Shown: positions 7,561 to 16,739, numbered from the stretch's first letter. The stretch is 30,045 nucleotides of DNA from Methanobacteriota archaeon (GCA_014240055.1 JAAZXP010000008.1:1-30045), one strand, 5' to 3'. Numbers and translations: made by a program. The notes: generated from the sequence alone by a model not told the origin.

Positions 7561-10500
7561 AATGAAAATATTAGTCCCCGGAGCAGGCCCTATAATCATA
7601 GGACAAGCTGCAGAATTTGATTATTCAGGAACTCAATGCTGTTCAGCTTTGAGAGAAGATGGGCACAAAGTAATACTCGTAAATTCAAACCCTGCAACTA
7701 TACAAACTGATCCTGATACGGCAGATGTTGTCTATATTGAACCATTAACCGTTGAATCTTTAGCTAAAATTATCGAAAAAGAAAAACCCGATGCAATAAT
7801 ACCTGGAATGGGAGGTCAAACCGGCCTTAACTTGGCTATTGGGTTACATGAAGCTGGGATACTACAAAAATACAATGTCAAAATGTTAGGAACTTCTCTG
7901 GAATCTATAGAGATGGCAGAAGACAGAGATCTTTTCCGAAAGAGAATGGTGGAAATAGGTGAACCTGTTGCAGAAAGTGGAATTGCTAATACCATTGAAG
8001 ATGCATTGAACTTGGCTGAAAAATTGAATTATCCCGTTGTTGTAAGACCTGCTTTCACCCTCGGAGGAACTGGTGGAGGTATAGCTTACAATAAAGAAGA
8101 ACTTGACATAATAGCCGGAAGAGGATTAGCACTATCTCCAGTAAAACAACTTCTTATTGAAGAATCAATATTAGGATGGCTCGAATTTGAATTTGAAGTC
8201 TTAAGAGATATAGATGATAATGCCATTGTGGTATGTTCAATGGAAAATTTAGATCCAATGGGAGTACATACGGGAGAATCGATAGTTGTAGCTCCAGCTC
8301 TTACTTTACCCGAACAAGCCTATCAAAAATTAAGAACTTCAGCACTTAAAGTTGTCAAGAGCCTTGGAATTGTAGGGGGATGTAATGTCCAATTTGCATA
8401 CCATTCTAAAACTCAGGAATATATTTTAATTGAAGTTAATCCTCGAGTTTCAAGATCTTCTGCATTAGCATCAAAAGCTACAGGAATACCAATAGCCCGT
8501 ATTTCTACGATGTTATCACTAGGAAATAGGTTGCATGAGTTATCTAATCGAGTTACAGGAAATACAAGTGCAGCTTTTGAACCATCTATAGACTACATAG
8601 TCACTAAGATACCAAGATGGCCTTTTGATAAATTCAAATTAGCAGATAGAGAACTAGGGACCCAAATGAAATCAACTGGTGAGACTATGTCTATCGGTAG
8701 AACTTTTGAAGAATCACTAATGAAAGCATGGAGATCAATTGGTCAAGGTGTAGGATATCCTGAAGAAGTTACGTGGAGTCAAAAACAGCTAGAAGAAAAG
8801 ATACGCATTCCAAATGATCAACGACTGCTTGCAATATGGGCATATTTGAGAAAAAATAAGGCGACACAAGAAACTATTGAAAAGACGTGTGAAATATCCG
8901 ACTTTCATCCCTTCTTCATAGACAGAATAGCAAAATTAGTTAAACTGGAAATTGAGCTGTCTCAATGTAATAAAATAATAGATGACCAATTATTACTAAA
9001 GGCCAAGAGAAATGGATTTGGAGACAAACAAATAGCCCATCTAACAAATATATCTCAAGAAGGAATAAGAAAGCAAAGAAAGAAAAATAAAATAAAAAGC
9101 AGCTTCTTGATTGTAGATACTTGCGCAGGTGAATTTGAAGCTAAAACACCTTATTTCTATTCAACCTATGCAGACAAACCGGCAGATATAAAAATTGGAA
9201 AAAGCATAGTCATACTGGGGTCAGGTCCAATTCGAATAGGTCAAGGTATTGAATTTGACTATTCAACAGTTCACGGTGTTCAAGCTGCAAGAAATGCCGG
9301 TTACGAAGCTGTTGTTGTAAATAACAATCCTGAAACGGTCTCAACCGATTTTGATGCTTCAGATAGACTATATTTTGAACCTTTAGATAAAGAATCCATA
9401 TTTGAGATACTAGATTTGGAAAAACCATATGGAATCATCCTTCAACTAGGGGGTCAAACTGCAGTTAATCTAGCATCAGATATAGATGAATATATACGGA
9501 AAGAAAAACTTCCCACGAAGATATTAGGTACAAAAGTAAAGGATATGGACTTAGCGGAAGATCGTGGAAAGTGTGGAGATTTAATGGAAAAGGCAGGTAT
9601 TGCCATGCCAAATTGGGCGGCTGCAAAAAGCTCCGAAGAAGTTATTCAATACTCTAATGAAATCGGATTTCCCGTCTTAGTCAGACCTTCTTTTGTTTTA
9701 GGAGGTAGGGGGATGGAGATTGTCCATAACTCAAAACAACTAAATCAATACCTGAAACTTGAAGCTCATGCTTCCCCTGAAAAACCAGTCCTAGTGGATA
9801 AATTTCTTGAAGGTGCTATCGAACTGGATATCGACCTTGTATCGGATGGTAAGAATGTTATCATAGGGGCAATTATGGAACAAATTGAAATGGCTGGAGT
9901 CCATTCAGGCGATAGTGCCTGTGTAATGCCTGCACAATCTCTTTCTAAGAAAAACATAAAAAATGTAGAAGACATCTCTCGTAAAGTTGCAACTGTATTG
10001 AACATCGTAGGGGCTGCAAATTTACAATTAGCTGTTAAAGACGATATAATCTATCTTTTAGAAGCAAATCCAAGAGCTAGTAGAACTTTACCATTCGTGA
10101 GTAAATCTACTGGATACCCGATGGCAAGAATAGCTGTAAATGCAATGCTTGGCGATAAATTAGATAAAATACCTAAGACAATCCCAATGAAAGGGGCGTC
10201 TGTAAAAGTACCAACATTTTCTTGGCTGAAATTGACTGGGTTAGACACTGTACTTGGTCCTGAAATGAAATCGACTGGAGAAGCCATGGGGCACGGGCCT
10301 AACTTTGGAACTGCATATCTCAAAGCCATGAAAGGAGGAAACAAGAAGCTACCAACTAAAGGTACTGTATTCCTGTCAATTTCCAATAAACTAAAATTGG
10401 ACTTCGAAGACATTGCCAATGATCTGGTAAAACATGGTTTTGATTTAATAGCAACTAAGGGAACGGCAGCATCACTACGGAAGTCAGGCATTGAAAGTAA

Positions 10501-10750
10501 AGTTATATGGAGAATATCTGATAGAAAACAACCAGATATATTGTCAATTATGCGTAAGGGTGATGTAGATCTAATCATAAACTTACCAACAGGAAGAAGA
10601 GCAGCTACAGACGGTGCTCAAATGAGGAGGCTTGCCGTCGAATTAGGGATACCATTCATAACCACTTTAACCGGTGCCAAAGCTGCAATTGATTCTCTTA
10701 AAGAAGGTGAAGAAGACTACGTGCAACCACTAAAAAAAGTTAATTATTAA
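7553..10750 (+). CDS. carB: Carbamoyl-phosphate synthase large subunit
   Basis: The synthetase subunit that makes carbamoyl phosphate from bicarbonate, ammonia and two ATP. At about 1065 aa it is complete. Two homologous halves each start with a glycine-rich nucleotide segment (GAGPIIIGQAAEFDYSG near the N-terminus; GSGPIRIGQGIEFDYST near residue 555). Each has an ATP-grasp domain (RPAFTLGGTGGG and RPSFVLGGRGMEI), and the C-terminal MGS-like allosteric domain (about 930-1050) contains KGTAASLRKSGI and LPTGRRAATDGAQMRR. ATG 7553 is preferred because AGGAG ends 7 nt upstream; a TTG at 7550 and an ATG at 7562 are alternatives. Single-gene fusion of both halves is intact, unlike some split archaeal versions. 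Confidence 0.97.
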   Translation: MGKMKILVPGAGPIIIGQAAEFDYSGTQCCSALREDGHKVILVNSNPATIQTDPDTADVVYIEPLTVESLAKIIEKEKPDAIIPGMGGQTGLNLAIGLHEAGILQKYNVKMLGTSLESIEMAEDRDLFRKRMVEIGEPVAESGIANTIEDALNLAEKLNYPVVVRPAFTLGGTGGGIAYNKEELDIIAGRGLALSPVKQLLIEESILGWLEFEFEVLRDIDDNAIVVCSMENLDPMGVHTGESIVVAPALTLPEQAYQKLRTSALKVVKSLGIVGGCNVQFAYHSKTQEYILIEVNPRVSRSSALASKATGIPIARISTMLSLGNRLHELSNRVTGNTSAAFEPSIDYIVTKIPRWPFDKFKLADRELGTQMKSTGETMSIGRTFEESLMKAWRSIGQGVGYPEEVTWSQKQLEEKIRIPNDQRLLAIWAYLRKNKATQETIEKTCEISDFHPFFIDRIAKLVKLEIELSQCNKIIDDQLLLKAKRNGFGDKQIAHLTNISQEGIRKQRKKNKIKSSFLIVDTCAGEFEAKTPYFYSTYADKPADIKIGKSIVILGSGPIRIGQGIEFDYSTVHGVQAARNAGYEAVVVNNNPETVSTDFDASDRLYFEPLDKESIFEILDLEKPYGIILQLGGQTAVNLASDIDEYIRKEKLPTKILGTKVKDMDLAEDRGKCGDLMEKAGIAMPNWAAAKSSEEVIQYSNEIGFPVLVRPSFVLGGRGMEIVHNSKQLNQYLKLEAHASPEKPVLVDKFLEGAIELDIDLVSDGKNVIIGAIMEQIEMAGVHSGDSACVMPAQSLSKKNIKNVEDISRKVATVLNIVGAANLQLAVKDDIIYLLEANPRASRTLPFVSKSTGYPMARIAVNAMLGDKLDKIPKTIPMKGASVKVPTFSWLKLTGLDTVLGPEMKSTGEAMGHGPNFGTAYLKAMKGGNKKLPTKGTVFLSISNKLKLDFEDIANDLVKHGFDLIATKGTAASLRKSGIESKVIWRISDRKQPDILSIMRKGDVDLIINLPTGRRAATDGAQMRRLAVELGIPFITTLTGAKAAIDSLKEGEEDYVQPLKKVNY

Positions 10751-10779
10751 CAGAAAAAAGTTGTGCACTATGAGTATGT

Positions 10780-10787
10780 TTTATATA
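10780..10787 (+). promoter_or_regulatory. TATA box for the PAS-prenyltransferase operon
   Basis: TTTATATA lies 35-42 nt before ATG 10822. The expected transcription start is near 10810, leaving a leader of roughly 10 nt. This makes the alternative TTG codon at 10792 unusable from this promoter and supports ATG 10822. Confidence 0.5.
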
Positions 10788-10821
10788 CCGCTTGACATCA
10801 AGAAAAATATTGGTTATATAT

Positions 10822-12108
10822 ATGACTGAAAGCGACAAAATAGTTAGTGTAATTACTTGTGATGTTGAAGGAAGAATTGAAACCTTCAACCAGAATGCTG
10901 AAAAGCTATTCGGTTACACCTCAGATGAACTTGTTGGGAAGAAGAGAGTTTCTCTTTTTTCACCAGGAATGGTCGTATTAGGGCATATTGAAAACTGGCT
11001 AAAAAACGCTCGGGAAAATAAGAAAGGATACAAGACAGAAACCGTATTCGTTCGCAAAGACGGGAGTGAATTTGCAGCAAAAATAACGCTTACTGCAACC
11101 ATGAAAGATGGTAAACACATTGGATACTGTGGTAGAACCACTGAATTAGCAGATGTAAAACCTGCTGAAGCTATGCCAGAAACTACACTGCTTACAAAAT
11201 TCATCTCTATTGTAGCAATTACAAGGTTACCATTTCTGAGCGCCACATGGATTCCTATTATTGCAAGTATCGTTTGGGGAATTCAGAGCGGTATCATAAT
11301 CGATTTCAACTGGACAACTTTTGCACTAGTTTTCTTAGGTGGTTCATTCTTACACTTAGCAGCCAATACCTACAATGATTATTTTGACTGGACTAGCGGT
11401 ACTGATCAATTGAATAATGACTATTTCCTACAATTATCTGGAGGAAGTCGAGCTATTGAACTCGGACTGATTAGTGAAAAACAACTATTCAAATTAGCTA
11501 CAGTATTTTTGTTCCTGTCAGGAATTTTAGGCCTAGGAATAATGACCACTCTTGGAGAAAACAAATTTGAATTATTCTATTACGGACTTGCAGGTGCTTT
11601 TTCAGCCTATTTTTACACAGGGTATCCACTAAGACTAGTTGCTAGAAATGGAATTGGCGAACTCTTAATTGGTCTGAATTACGGACCATTAATGACAATG
11701 GGGTCTGTTTTTGCTTTAACTGGAATACACAGCTGGGAAGCTTTCTACTTTGGAATTCCACTAGGAATTCTGACAACTGCCATACTATGGATTAATCAAT
11801 TTCCAGATAGAGCTTCCGATAAAATTGCAGGCAAAAACCATCTAGTGGTTATGCTGGGATTAGAAAAATCAAGTTGGGGATACCTAATCTTGATGATATC
11901 TGCATTCTCATCAATTTACTTGCTATTCCTTTATGAAATCACCGAACAAGGTGCACTTCTAGGCCTTTTAGGATTGCCTATAGCATTATACTATTCGTAT
12001 CAAGTCATGACCAAGTTCGATACAAGAGAACTGGCTGGAGCTAACTGGGGAACAATAGGAATACACTCCATAACTGGTTCATTAATAATCCTAGGAATGT
12101 ACATATGA
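10822..12108 (+). CDS. PAS domain fused to a UbiA-superfamily (MenA-like) prenyltransferase
   Basis: Residues about 5-108 form a PAS domain: VITCDVEGRIETFNQNAEKL, FGYTSDELVGK, FVRKDGSEFAAKI and the closing GYCGRTTEL. A linker rich in P, A and E leads to about eight membrane helices (130-428) with both Asp-rich UbiA motifs: NDYFDWTSGTD (185-195) and DRASDKIAGK (329-338), followed by HLVVMLG. The second motif resembles MenA (1,4-dihydroxy-2-naphthoate polyprenyltransferase) more than the archaeal lipid enzyme DGGGP synthase. The predicted role is to attach an isoprenoid chain to a quinone precursor at the membrane. A cytosolic PAS sensor on this enzyme is unusual and suggests regulation by redox state or a ligand (inference). 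The stop overlaps the next start in ATGA, coupling it to the prenyl diphosphate synthase. ATG 10822 (428 aa) is chosen over TTG 10792 because of the TATA position and PAS boundary. Confidence 0.85.
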   Translation: MTESDKIVSVITCDVEGRIETFNQNAEKLFGYTSDELVGKKRVSLFSPGMVVLGHIENWLKNARENKKGYKTETVFVRKDGSEFAAKITLTATMKDGKHIGYCGRTTELADVKPAEAMPETTLLTKFISIVAITRLPFLSATWIPIIASIVWGIQSGIIIDFNWTTFALVFLGGSFLHLAANTYNDYFDWTSGTDQLNNDYFLQLSGGSRAIELGLISEKQLFKLATVFLFLSGILGLGIMTTLGENKFELFYYGLAGAFSAYFYTGYPLRLVARNGIGELLIGLNYGPLMTMGSVFALTGIHSWEAFYFGIPLGILTTAILWINQFPDRASDKIAGKNHLVVMLGLEKSSWGYLILMISAFSSIYLLFLYEITEQGALLGLLGLPIALYYSYQVMTKFDTRELAGANWGTIGIHSITGSLIILGMYI

Positions 12109-13103
12109 GAGATTTATTAAAAAATGTAAATCAGGAAGACGCCGAATTACGTAGCGATCATGTTATAGACGAATTGAGCGAATATTATAATACTGTTAAA
12201 ATAGAATTTGAAAACCATTTGAAAAGAGAAATATCAAAAGAACCACAAGAAATAGCCTCAATCCTTGAAAAAGGAGTAAGTGGTGGTAAAAAACTCAGAC
12301 CAGTTCTATGTAAACTTGTATCTGACTCATTAGGTGGAGATACTCATCTAGCATTTGAATGCGGTATGGCTCTTGAATTAATACATAGTGGAGCACTAAT
12401 ACATGACGATTGGATTGATGGCGATAAATTTAGAAGAGCTGCACCTTCATTATGGAATGAACTAGGATCTAGAACAGCAGTGCTTGTTGCAGATCTGATG
12501 GTTGCTACAGGTTCGCTTCATGGTGCCATTTCTATCGAAACGGGAAAATCTCTGGCAAGATGTGTTAGAAATTTGTCTGAGGGGGCCATTGCAGATTTTA
12601 CAGATAAGGAAAACTATAGTGAATCAGTATATCTTCACCGAATTAAAAGAAAAACGGGAGCTCTCTATAGTACTGCTGCCGAATTAGGGGCCTTAGTATC
12701 TCCAAGAACGGATCTCGCTTCTGACATGTATAAATATGGAGAGTGCGTAGGAATAATATATCAAATAACTGATGACTTCCTAGATTTATTGAACTCATTG
12801 ATAACAAAAACTGCAGTCGGTGATTTAGCACTAAAGATTCCAACTCTTCCGGTTACCAGATTAAATCGTTATTCTGAATACAAAGAAGTAGTCGATGAAT
12901 TTGTGATGAACGGTAATCCGGAACCCTTGATACATAAAGTGGAAATTAAACATGCTCAAGCTGTTTTTGAAGACCTTGTTAAACCTTGGCAAGACATGTC
13001 ACGCCGATTCCTTGCAGAAGTACCTGAATCTAATGAAAAGAGTCTTCTAGAGAAAGTCCCTGTAGCTTTTGCTAACGAATTAATTACAACTGATAAAAAC
13101 TAG
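12105..13103 (+). CDS. Polyprenyl (geranylgeranyl-type) diphosphate synthase
   Basis: An all-trans isoprenyl diphosphate synthase of 332 aa that elongates allylic diphosphates with isopentenyl diphosphate. Family marks are GGKKLRPVL (60-68), the first Asp-rich motif DDWID (101-105) followed by RRAAPSLWNELG, and the second motif DDFLD (223-227) with a downstream GDLALKIPTLPV. Product length cannot be read with confidence. In archaea such enzymes supply ether-lipid and quinone side chains. The 4-nt overlap with the MenA-like prenyltransferase suggests it makes the donor for that reaction. It ends in TAG, which overlaps the stop of the convergent 86-aa gene. Confidence 0.9.
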   Translation: MRDLLKNVNQEDAELRSDHVIDELSEYYNTVKIEFENHLKREISKEPQEIASILEKGVSGGKKLRPVLCKLVSDSLGGDTHLAFECGMALELIHSGALIHDDWIDGDKFRRAAPSLWNELGSRTAVLVADLMVATGSLHGAISIETGKSLARCVRNLSEGAIADFTDKENYSESVYLHRIKRKTGALYSTAAELGALVSPRTDLASDMYKYGECVGIIYQITDDFLDLLNSLITKTAVGDLALKIPTLPVTRLNRYSEYKEVVDEFVMNGNPEPLIHKVEIKHAQAVFEDLVKPWQDMSRRFLAEVPESNEKSLLEKVPVAFANELITTDKN

Positions 13104-13360
13104 AACTTTCTCAAATGACGTCTAGGTGGCTTAGAAATTTTAACATCACCTTTCATCTGCGTATCGGAATCTAATTTTTTACTATCGCCTGAAAAGATAT
13201 AATAAGAATTAACCTTACTGAACTCCAAACCTTCCTGTTGACAAGAATTTTTCATCCTAGATCTAAAAGTGTCTTTTTTAGAATGGTTAATACCTTTGGG
13301 AGTTACTCCTTCCCATAATTTCTCAAATTGTAAATACGTTACACTTTTTTTATCAATCAT
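13100..13360 (-). CDS. Hypothetical 86-aa basic protein at the end of the nuo operon
   Basis: The start ATG overlaps the nuoN stop in ATGA (13357-13360), so it is translated as the thirteenth gene of the complex I operon. The protein is soluble, with no membrane segment, and is lysine/arginine-rich, ending KPPRRHLRKF. It contains an aromatic patch NSYYIFSGDS near residue 55. I do not recognise a family. Tight coupling to nuoN and conserved coding style suggest a real gene, possibly an accessory subunit or assembly factor (inference from position only). Its TAG stop overlaps the stop of the convergent prenyl synthase gene. Confidence 0.6.
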   Translation of the reverse strand: MIDKKSVTYLQFEKLWEGVTPKGINHSKKDTFRSRMKNSCQQEGLEFSKVNSYYIFSGDSKKLDSDTQMKGDVKISKPPRRHLRKF

Positions 13361-14850
13361 CCCATCAAGGCTGCTGCAGCCTCCTTACATATTTCGAATA
13401 AAGATTCCCAATAGATTGGGAATATAACACCCAATAGTAGTATTGTGATTAATGAAATATACCTTATAGAATTAGGAAACACAACTTCAGTATCTTCTAC
13501 TGGTTCGTGAAGATACATGAATCTTATTATTTTGAGATAATAATACAAAGATAAGGCCGAATTAAGAACACCTGCAATAACTAAAGCTATAATCCAAGTT
13601 TCACCAGACAGACCCACTTGTAGTGTGTTATAGAATAACCAGAATTTACTGATAAAACCAGCAAATGGCGGTATACCTACTAACGAAAGAAGACATACTG
13701 TCATCGAAAGGGCGAGCAACTGTGACCTTTGTGCCAGTCCCTTATACGACTCTAAACTGTAACCTAAACCAACTGCACCTAAACCTGCAACTACCACAAA
13801 AGCTCCGCCTTTCATGAATGCATGAATCAATGTATGAGCAATAGCTCCAGACATTGCGCCTTCAGTCATAGCAGGAATCGCAATCATAATGTATCCAGCC
13901 TGGGCAATGGAAGAATAGGCTAACATTCTACCTATGTCTTCTTGCGATATTGCTGCTAAATTACCAAGTGTCATAGAAGCCAACGCGAGAATACCCAATA
14001 CAAGTTTCCACTCCTCAGATACAGATTCCAAAGTAAAAGAAAATACTCTAAATATTGCAATGAAACCCATTGCCTTACTTGCAGCCGCCAGTAATGTGGT
14101 TACTGGTGTTGGAGCGCCCTGATAAACATCGGGAGCCCAAGCATGGAAAGGTACCACTGCAATCTTAAAACCTAAACCTGCAATCATAAACAAACTAGAG
14201 ATGAAGATAACTTCATTGAAATTACCTGAGATTACTCCTTGAGATAATCCATCAATAAATGCATGAACTCCATCAAATGTTAGCGATCCTGTAACGGCAT
14301 AAAGTAAAGAAATACCGTAAAGAGTCAAAGCTGATGAAAAGGCTCCAATTAACAAGTATTTTGCACCAGCTTCTGCTGATTTGTCATCTTGTTTCCTAAA
14401 AGCCACTAGAGCATAGCTGCTAAATGCTGAAATTTCAATACCTAAGAAAAGAGTCAAAAAATCATTAGCTGAAGCCACAACTAGCATTCCTAGAGTACTA
14501 GATAGTAAAAGTGTGTAATATTCTGCTTGATGAGGCTCATCCTCATCAAAATAAGAACTACTTATTAGTGAAACTCCAAGAGCTACTGTCACAAATATTA
14601 TCTTAAAAACTTGAGAAAAAGCATCTATCTTGAAATGTCCGTATAATAAGAAAACCGAAACTTCCCTATCAATAGATAATGCATCTGAATTAAACCAAGA
14701 AACAACAAGGAATAACAAAATACTGGCAAGAGTCAAATTAGAGCATAAAGCAAATGACTTTTTAGTTTCTGTCAACATGTACAAACCAGGTATGGTCATT
14801 ATGCTAGCGACAAGCACTATTTCTGGCAAAAATAAACTAGATGGTTCCAT
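13357..14850 (-). CDS. nuoN: Complex I-like proton-translocating subunit N
   Basis: A 497-aa antiporter-like membrane subunit with about 14 hydrophobic segments. Typical segments are FLTLFLGIEISAFSSYALVA (the TM5 glutamate), GAKYLLIGAFSSALTLYGIS, FHAWAPDVYQGAPTPVTTLL and MLAYSSIAQAGYIMIAI. These contain the acidic and basic residues of the NuoN half-channels. It starts at the TAATG overlap with the nuoM stop and overlaps the 86-aa gene downstream. Length and composition are ordinary for NuoN; unlike NuoM and NuoL it has no extra N-terminal part. Confidence 0.93.
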   Translation of the reverse strand: MEPSSLFLPEIVLVASIMTIPGLYMLTETKKSFALCSNLTLASILLFLVVSWFNSDALSIDREVSVFLLYGHFKIDAFSQVFKIIFVTVALGVSLISSSYFDEDEPHQAEYYTLLLSSTLGMLVVASANDFLTLFLGIEISAFSSYALVAFRKQDDKSAEAGAKYLLIGAFSSALTLYGISLLYAVTGSLTFDGVHAFIDGLSQGVISGNFNEVIFISSLFMIAGLGFKIAVVPFHAWAPDVYQGAPTPVTTLLAAASKAMGFIAIFRVFSFTLESVSEEWKLVLGILALASMTLGNLAAISQEDIGRMLAYSSIAQAGYIMIAIPAMTEGAMSGAIAHTLIHAFMKGGAFVVVAGLGAVGLGYSLESYKGLAQRSQLLALSMTVCLLSLVGIPPFAGFISKFWLFYNTLQVGLSGETWIIALVIAGVLNSALSLYYYLKIIRFMYLHEPVEDTEVVFPNSIRYISLITILLLGVIFPIYWESLFEICKEAAAALMG

Positions 14851-16739
14851 TAGAGTACTCCCATAAATCTCAAAATATCATAACAAGCAGTATTAATTGG
14901 ATCCATCAAATAATGTGGAAAAATACCAAATATGGCTGCAATAATAATAATTGTAAACATAGGGTACAATTCATACCAAGGAGCCTCATGAACCTTACCC
15001 ATTTCTATCTCTTTACTGTCTGTTCCAAAAACTGCTCTTTGAAGTGCCCAAAGGTGATAACCTGCAGTCAAAACCATACCAAAGATAGGCAATAACAACC
15101 AGTAACCATGAGATTGAAAGAAAGCTATAAAAACTGCTAACTCAGCAACAAAAACAGCCATTCCCGGTAAACCTAAGCTGCCCATAAATATTACGACAAA
15201 TATGCCAGTAGTTTTTGGTTGATGCTTTGCTAAACCACCTAATTTAGGAATCTCTCTTGTACCAACTTGGTGTAGTAAAACACCAGCTATCATGAACATT
15301 GCTGGACTTAAAATCCCGTGAGCAAACATCATGAACACAGCTCCAGCTAAACCTAACTCAGTCATTGTAGCAACACCAAGTAGTGCTACACCCATGTGTG
15401 AAACACTAGAGTAAGCTACTAATTTTTTCAAATCTGTTTGTCCTAAACTCAAAGCTGCACCATAAAGAATAGAAATAATAGCTAAAACAACCATAAGTGG
15501 GACAAAATAAACTGCACCAAGTGGTAATGCAGGTAATGCAGCTCTTATTAATCCGTAAAGACCCATTTTAAGCATAACACCGGCCAGTAAGATTGAACCT
15601 GCAGTTGGAGCCTGAACATGTGCATCAGGTAACCAAGTGTGCCATGGAAATGAAGGTATCTTGACTGCGAAACCAATAAACAAGGCAGCAAAAACCCAAA
15701 TTTGGAAATCCTCAGAAAAACCTCTACTACTATGCGCAATGTCAATCATAGAAAATGACTGAACTCCAGCTTCAAAGTATAGAGCCATAAAACCTACTAG
15801 CATAATAACTGAAGCTGTGAAAGTATAAATGAAAAACTTAATAGAAGCATAGCGACGATTATCACCACCCCATATTGCAATCAAGAAAAACATAGGAATT
15901 AGAACTATTTCCCAGAAAACATAGAATACAAAATAATCAAGAGTTACGAATACACCATAAAGCGCAGTTTGCATAACTAAAAGTAAACTAAAGAAAAGAC
16001 CAGCCCTTTCTTTCTCTTCCCAAGCAAAAATTACAGTCAAAGGCCCTATTATTCCAGTCAATAAAATAAGTGGAGAACTCAAACCATCTACACCGAGCAA
16101 TAATGATATTCCAAGCTCAGGAGCCCACACGTATTCTTCCATTAAACTATAACCTGATTTAGATCCAGTCTTTACAAAGACAATCAAAGAGATAACTAAA
16201 GTAAACAAAGTCGTACACAAAGCCACCATCCTAGGTGCATTAGGAGTATTTCTAAAACTAATCGACCAAATTGCTCCGATAATTGGAAATACTAAAAGAT
16301 AAGATAACCAAGGAAAGTCACTGAATTCCATCGAAATCTCAGGAAGAGGTAAAGATCCTGAACCGACGATTATCGAACCTCGCATGTTCATAGTAGCATG
16401 AGGCTCACAAACATAATACAAAGTACCGTCTTGTGCAGTAAAATCGGCAGGTAGGGACCAGTTACCACCCACTTGAGGGCTTCCTGAATAGAAACCAGAA
16501 TTATAATCATTCGAATCTGAATCTGATACTTGTGCAACATTATGAGAACCATTACCCCAAACAAAAGTTACGTTATCACCAACTTCTACTTCTAAAATAA
16601 CGGGATCAAAAAAATATGAAGAAAAATCGTCAGACTGACTTACGAGAACTGTATGGTTTTCAGCCTCTACACTTCCAGAAAACAAAACTAAAACACCTAA
16701 CAGTGCAAAAAAACCTATAAATTTATTCAAATTGACCAC
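14850..16739 (-). CDS. nuoM: Complex I subunit M with an N-terminal secreted cupredoxin domain
   Basis: The 629-aa protein is about 120-130 aa longer than ordinary NuoM. Residues 1-26 look like a signal peptide (Lys6, a hydrophobic run, and a possible signal peptidase site after VEA). Residues 27-126 form a blue-copper domain like halocyanin/plastocyanin: VEVGDNVTFVW, His66 in GSHNV, and CEPHATMNMRGSIIVG giving Cys111, His114 and Met119. All four type-1 copper ligands are present. A short linker leads directly into the normal NuoM start, FPWLSYLLVFPIIGAI (TM1), then the conserved TM5 glutamate in FWEIVLIPMFF and FPWHTWLPDAHVQAPTAGS. The copper domain would therefore sit on the outer membrane face. 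GTG 16739 overlaps nuoL by 13 nt; TTG 16730 is an alternative start. The stop overlaps nuoN in TAATG. The subunit and cupredoxin calls are firm, the role of the fusion is not known. Confidence 0.93.
   Translation of the reverse strand: MVNLNKFIGFFALLGVLVLFSGSVEAENHTVLVSQSDDFSSYFFDPVILEVEVGDNVTFVWGNGSHNVAQVSDSDSNDYNSGFYSGSPQVGGNWSLPADFTAQDGTLYYVCEPHATMNMRGSIIVGSGSLPLPEISMEFSDFPWLSYLLVFPIIGAIWSISFRNTPNAPRMVALCTTLFTLVISLIVFVKTGSKSGYSLMEEYVWAPELGISLLLGVDGLSSPLILLTGIIGPLTVIFAWEEKERAGLFFSLLLVMQTALYGVFVTLDYFVFYVFWEIVLIPMFFLIAIWGGDNRRYASIKFFIYTFTASVIMLVGFMALYFEAGVQSFSMIDIAHSSRGFSEDFQIWVFAALFIGFAVKIPSFPWHTWLPDAHVQAPTAGSILLAGVMLKMGLYGLIRAALPALPLGAVYFVPLMVVLAIISILYGAALSLGQTDLKKLVAYSSVSHMGVALLGVATMTELGLAGAVFMMFAHGILSPAMFMIAGVLLHQVGTREIPKLGGLAKHQPKTTGIFVVIFMGSLGLPGMAVFVAELAVFIAFFQSHGYWLLLPIFGMVLTAGYHLWALQRAVFGTDSKEIEMGKVHEAPWYELYPMFTIIIIAAIFGIFPHYLMDPINTACYDILRFMGVL

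Noticed and set aside
10051..10578. 175-codon antisense ORF inside carB
   Set aside because: A shadow of carB, with no recognisable motifs and no promoter or ribosome-binding site; similar shadows lie in nuoN, panB and arfC.
10792..10821. TTG start for the PAS-prenyltransferase
   Set aside because: It lies between the TATA box and the expected transcription start; the ATG at 10822 fits the PAS domain boundary.
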